From Bacteroidales bacterium (lineage in GTDB: Bacteria > Bacteroidota > Bacteroidia > Bacteroidales > UBA12077), in NCBI GenBank assembly GCA_019038645.1, contig JAHOYT010000003.1, positions 1 through 64,000 on the forward strand: a DNA stretch of 64,000 nucleotides, in the 5' to 3' direction. Position numbers and translations under genes: made by a program. The notes under the pieces are model-generated. The model saw only the letters and a program-made list of their open reading frames with translations. It was not told the origin of the DNA and made no database searches. Below are positions 61,990 through 64,000 of this stretch, piece after piece. Numbering within the stretch: the first letter of the stretch is position 1; each line of letters starts with the position of its first letter.

Positions 61990-63978
61990 TTATAATCCTA
62001 TCATTTTTAAGAACGCTGCATCATTAGGCTCTCTGCCTAAAAACTCTTTAACAATTTCCATTTCATCAACTGTTGAGCCTCGTTCAAGAACTATTTCCTT
62101 TAATCTCAGACCTGTTTTCTGATTCATAATTCCATTTTGTTCAAACACAGAAAACATATCATCTGCAAACACCAATGCCCATAAGTAACTGTAATATCCT
62201 GCAGCATACCCATTTAAATGCCCGAAACCGGCTTCAAAATGTGTCCCTTCCTGAAATTTATATAAGGTAATATCATTTTGCAATTCCTTTACCAACCCGG
62301 TTGTTGATTTTTCCCCATTTGGGTCATATTTATCATGATAAGTCATATCAAGTGTTCCATAAAAAATTTGTTGTAATACATGCAATCCGGAACCAACATT
62401 TTTAGCAGCAATCATTTTACTGTGCAATTCTTTTGGCAGCACTTCTCCTGTTTTATAATGTTTAGCAAACAAACTTAATGCTTCATAATCCCATGCCCAA
62501 TTTTCAAATATTTGCGAAGGCATTTCAACAAAATCTCTTGCCACGCTAGTACCTGCTTGCGATGCTAATTCAGCTTTTGTTAAAAGATCATGCATTAAAT
62601 GTCCGAATTCATGAAAAAATGTTACTACATCGCTGTGCGGCATTAATGCTGGCATATCATTGGTTGCTTTTGGAAAATTACAAACCAGACTAGCGGTAGG
62701 AATCTGATATTCGTTACGAATATTTTTACCCGGAATCATTCCGAACATTGCGGCATGATTATATTTATTTTTACGTGGATATAAATCAAGATAAAAACGT
62801 GCAATTAAGTTATCATTTTCTTTAACTTCATAAAACATCACTTCCTCACTCCATACTGAGGGTCTTTCACTTTGCTCAAATTTAACACCATATAAATGTT
62901 GTGAGATTTTAAATAATCCATCAATTACATTTCCAACTTCAAAATATTCTTTAAGCTTTAGATTGTCCAGTTCATATTTTTCTTTTAATAATATATTATC
63001 GTAAAAAGATGCTTCCCAGGATTCAATAGAATTTATCGATTCATCTTTTAAATATTTTTGTTTTACATTTAGTAGCTCATCATAATCGCGTTCTGCTTTT
63101 TTTCTGACTTTTGCCTTCAGGCTATTTTCAAAACCCCATACATTTTGTGGAGTTTTGGCCATTCTATTTTCTGTTCTATATTCTGCGAATGTCTTATATC
63201 CTAACACCTGCGCAAGTTTCACACGTTCGATAAAGATTTGCTTTAAAACCTCCAGGTTTTTATCTGATGCAATATTTTTATATTTCTTAGCGAGTTTTTT
63301 TCTTGCTTCATTTGATTTGGAATATTTCATAAAAGGCACATACGATGGATGGTCCAAACTAATTTTATATGTTCCGTCATCCTGCCGGTGTACGTTTTTA
63401 TAATCTTCAGGTAATCCTTCTATTTGCTCTTCGGTTGTAACAAGAAAATCCTGATAAGAACTAATGTTTGAATCAAACTGAATACCTAAATCGGATAACT
63501 TATCTTGAATAATCTTTAATTCAGCTCTTTTTTCTTTTGGCAATGCAAACCCATTACGTTCAAATTCTTCAATCGTTTCCTTCAAATATTTTTTTTCTGC
63601 ACCAACCAATTCCAGCGCTTCATCTAATTTCGAATAAGCTTTTACTGCATTGTATAATTCTTCGCTCAACGAAATCTCATTAAAAAACTTCCCAAATACA
63701 GCAATGCTTTTTAAACACTCATTTCTAATATCATCATTTGGATGCACATATGCCAAAAGTGAAATTACCTCATTTACTTTCATTAATTCATTAAATACAT
63801 CATCCAAAGCACGCATTGTATTTCCAAATGTTTGTTCTTCCTGTTTAACTAAATATATCTTAGCTAAACTCTCCTTTGCCATTTTGATTGAATCTTCTGT
63901 AGCCTCTTTAACAAGCCCTGCATTTATACGACTAAAATCTATTGTTTGATTAAGCTTATTAAAAAATGGATTTTTCAT
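61990..63978 (-). CDS. M3-family zinc metallopeptidase (oligopeptidase/peptidyl-dipeptidase)
   Basis: This 662-residue enzyme has the thimet-oligopeptidase architecture: a helical N-terminal half (about 1-430) and the zinc motif HEFGHLMHDLL (about 454), with the third ligand Glu in FVEMPSQIFENWAWD (about 482). The substrate-binding GFGHLNGYAAGYYSYLWA segment (about 586) follows. It would cleave short peptides, and without a signal peptide it is probably cytosolic. It resembles thimet-type oligopeptidase and Dcp about equally. It is not part of the arsenic island, from which a terminator separates it. The remaining bases to 64000 show nothing. Confidence 0.93.
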   Translation of the reverse strand: MKNPFFNKLNQTIDFSRINAGLVKEATEDSIKMAKESLAKIYLVKQEEQTFGNTMRALDDVFNELMKVNEVISLLAYVHPNDDIRNECLKSIAVFGKFFNEISLSEELYNAVKAYSKLDEALELVGAEKKYLKETIEEFERNGFALPKEKRAELKIIQDKLSDLGIQFDSNISSYQDFLVTTEEQIEGLPEDYKNVHRQDDGTYKISLDHPSYVPFMKYSKSNEARKKLAKKYKNIASDKNLEVLKQIFIERVKLAQVLGYKTFAEYRTENRMAKTPQNVWGFENSLKAKVRKKAERDYDELLNVKQKYLKDESINSIESWEASFYDNILLKEKYELDNLKLKEYFEVGNVIDGLFKISQHLYGVKFEQSERPSVWSEEVMFYEVKENDNLIARFYLDLYPRKNKYNHAAMFGMIPGKNIRNEYQIPTASLVCNFPKATNDMPALMPHSDVVTFFHEFGHLMHDLLTKAELASQAGTSVARDFVEMPSQIFENWAWDYEALSLFAKHYKTGEVLPKELHSKMIAAKNVGSGLHVLQQIFYGTLDMTYHDKYDPNGEKSTTGLVKELQNDITLYKFQEGTHFEAGFGHLNGYAAGYYSYLWALVFADDMFSVFEQNGIMNQKTGLRLKEIVLERGSTVDEMEIVKEFLGREPNDAAFLKMIGL

Positions 63979-64000
63979 TTACTTCAGATTTAATTATAAA

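Noticed and set aside
1..64000. tRNA, rRNA, CRISPR array, integrase, transposase or insertion-sequence ends
   Set aside because: I searched by eye on both strands and saw no cloverleaf pattern, regular spaced repeats or recombinase motifs. A dedicated RNA search could still reveal short elements.

Overview
The window is chromosomal DNA from a Bacteroidota bacterium, probably class Bacteroidia. The sequence is strongly AT-rich. Many genes are preceded by the Bacteroidota sigma factor -7 element TAnnTTTG, and Shine-Dalgarno sequences are scarce. The mraZ-to-ftsZ order, the FtsZ C-terminus, the mid-size second PurF-like protein, the aminolipid acyltransferase pair and the ATPase-less FtsX-type permease behind a sigma-54 two-component system all fit that phylum. 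I see no rRNA, tRNA, CRISPR array, integrase or insertion sequence, and no gene-free stretch longer than 300 bases.

Layout. 1-5065: a GT2 glycosyltransferase, dihydroorotase, a small lipoprotein and a D-2-hydroxyacid dehydrogenase face a convergent aspartate kinase. 5280-9690: fructose-1,6-bisphosphatase, a terminator, then Mfd. 9771-17446: an envelope cluster with CoaX, an outer-membrane barrel protein, a TPR protein, LptC, a small membrane protein, a CNNM/CBS transporter and a PpiD-like foldase. 17478-18896: a B12-binding radical SAM enzyme. 19027-35453: on the minus strand, the whole division and cell-wall (dcw) operon mraZ-rsmH-ftsL-ftsI-murE-mraY-murD-ftsW-murG-[ORF6N]-murC-ftsQ-ftsA-ftsZ, followed by yqeY and a strong terminator. 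An ORF6N phage-type protein sits inside it between murG and murC, and helically phased MraZ boxes precede mraZ.

35726-44667: a GlsA/OlsA-like plus GlsB/OlsB-like pair for amino-acid lipids, a PurF-like enzyme, a SPOR protein, a LEA-like lipoprotein, glycerol kinase, YebC and MiaB. 44706-51532: a STAS protein, then a histidine kinase and NtrC-type regulator divergent from a MacB/FtsX-type permease. Between these lies a striking pair of inverted operator copies and a sigma-54-like promoter. A Trp-rich secreted protein follows. 51589-54572: AspS, TadA and a YfiR/DUF4154-like protein behind a Crp/Fnr-like palindrome.

54625-61885: an arsenic island of at least 12 genes, all on the minus strand. 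It forms two regulons, each headed by its own ArsR. The upstream half encodes ArsR2, a small thioredoxin, ArsF, ArsG, an ArsP-type permease, a DGC zinc-binding protein and a membrane thioredoxin. The downstream half encodes ArsR1, a rhodanese lacking its catalytic Cys, a GDCCVxC protein, ArsC, ArsM and ACR3. The promoters carry two different palindromic operators: one whose 8-base spacer is itself the -7 element, and one repeated three times next to -7 elements. The products would together reduce arsenate, methylate arsenite and export inorganic and probably organic arsenicals. The window ends with an M3 oligopeptidase.
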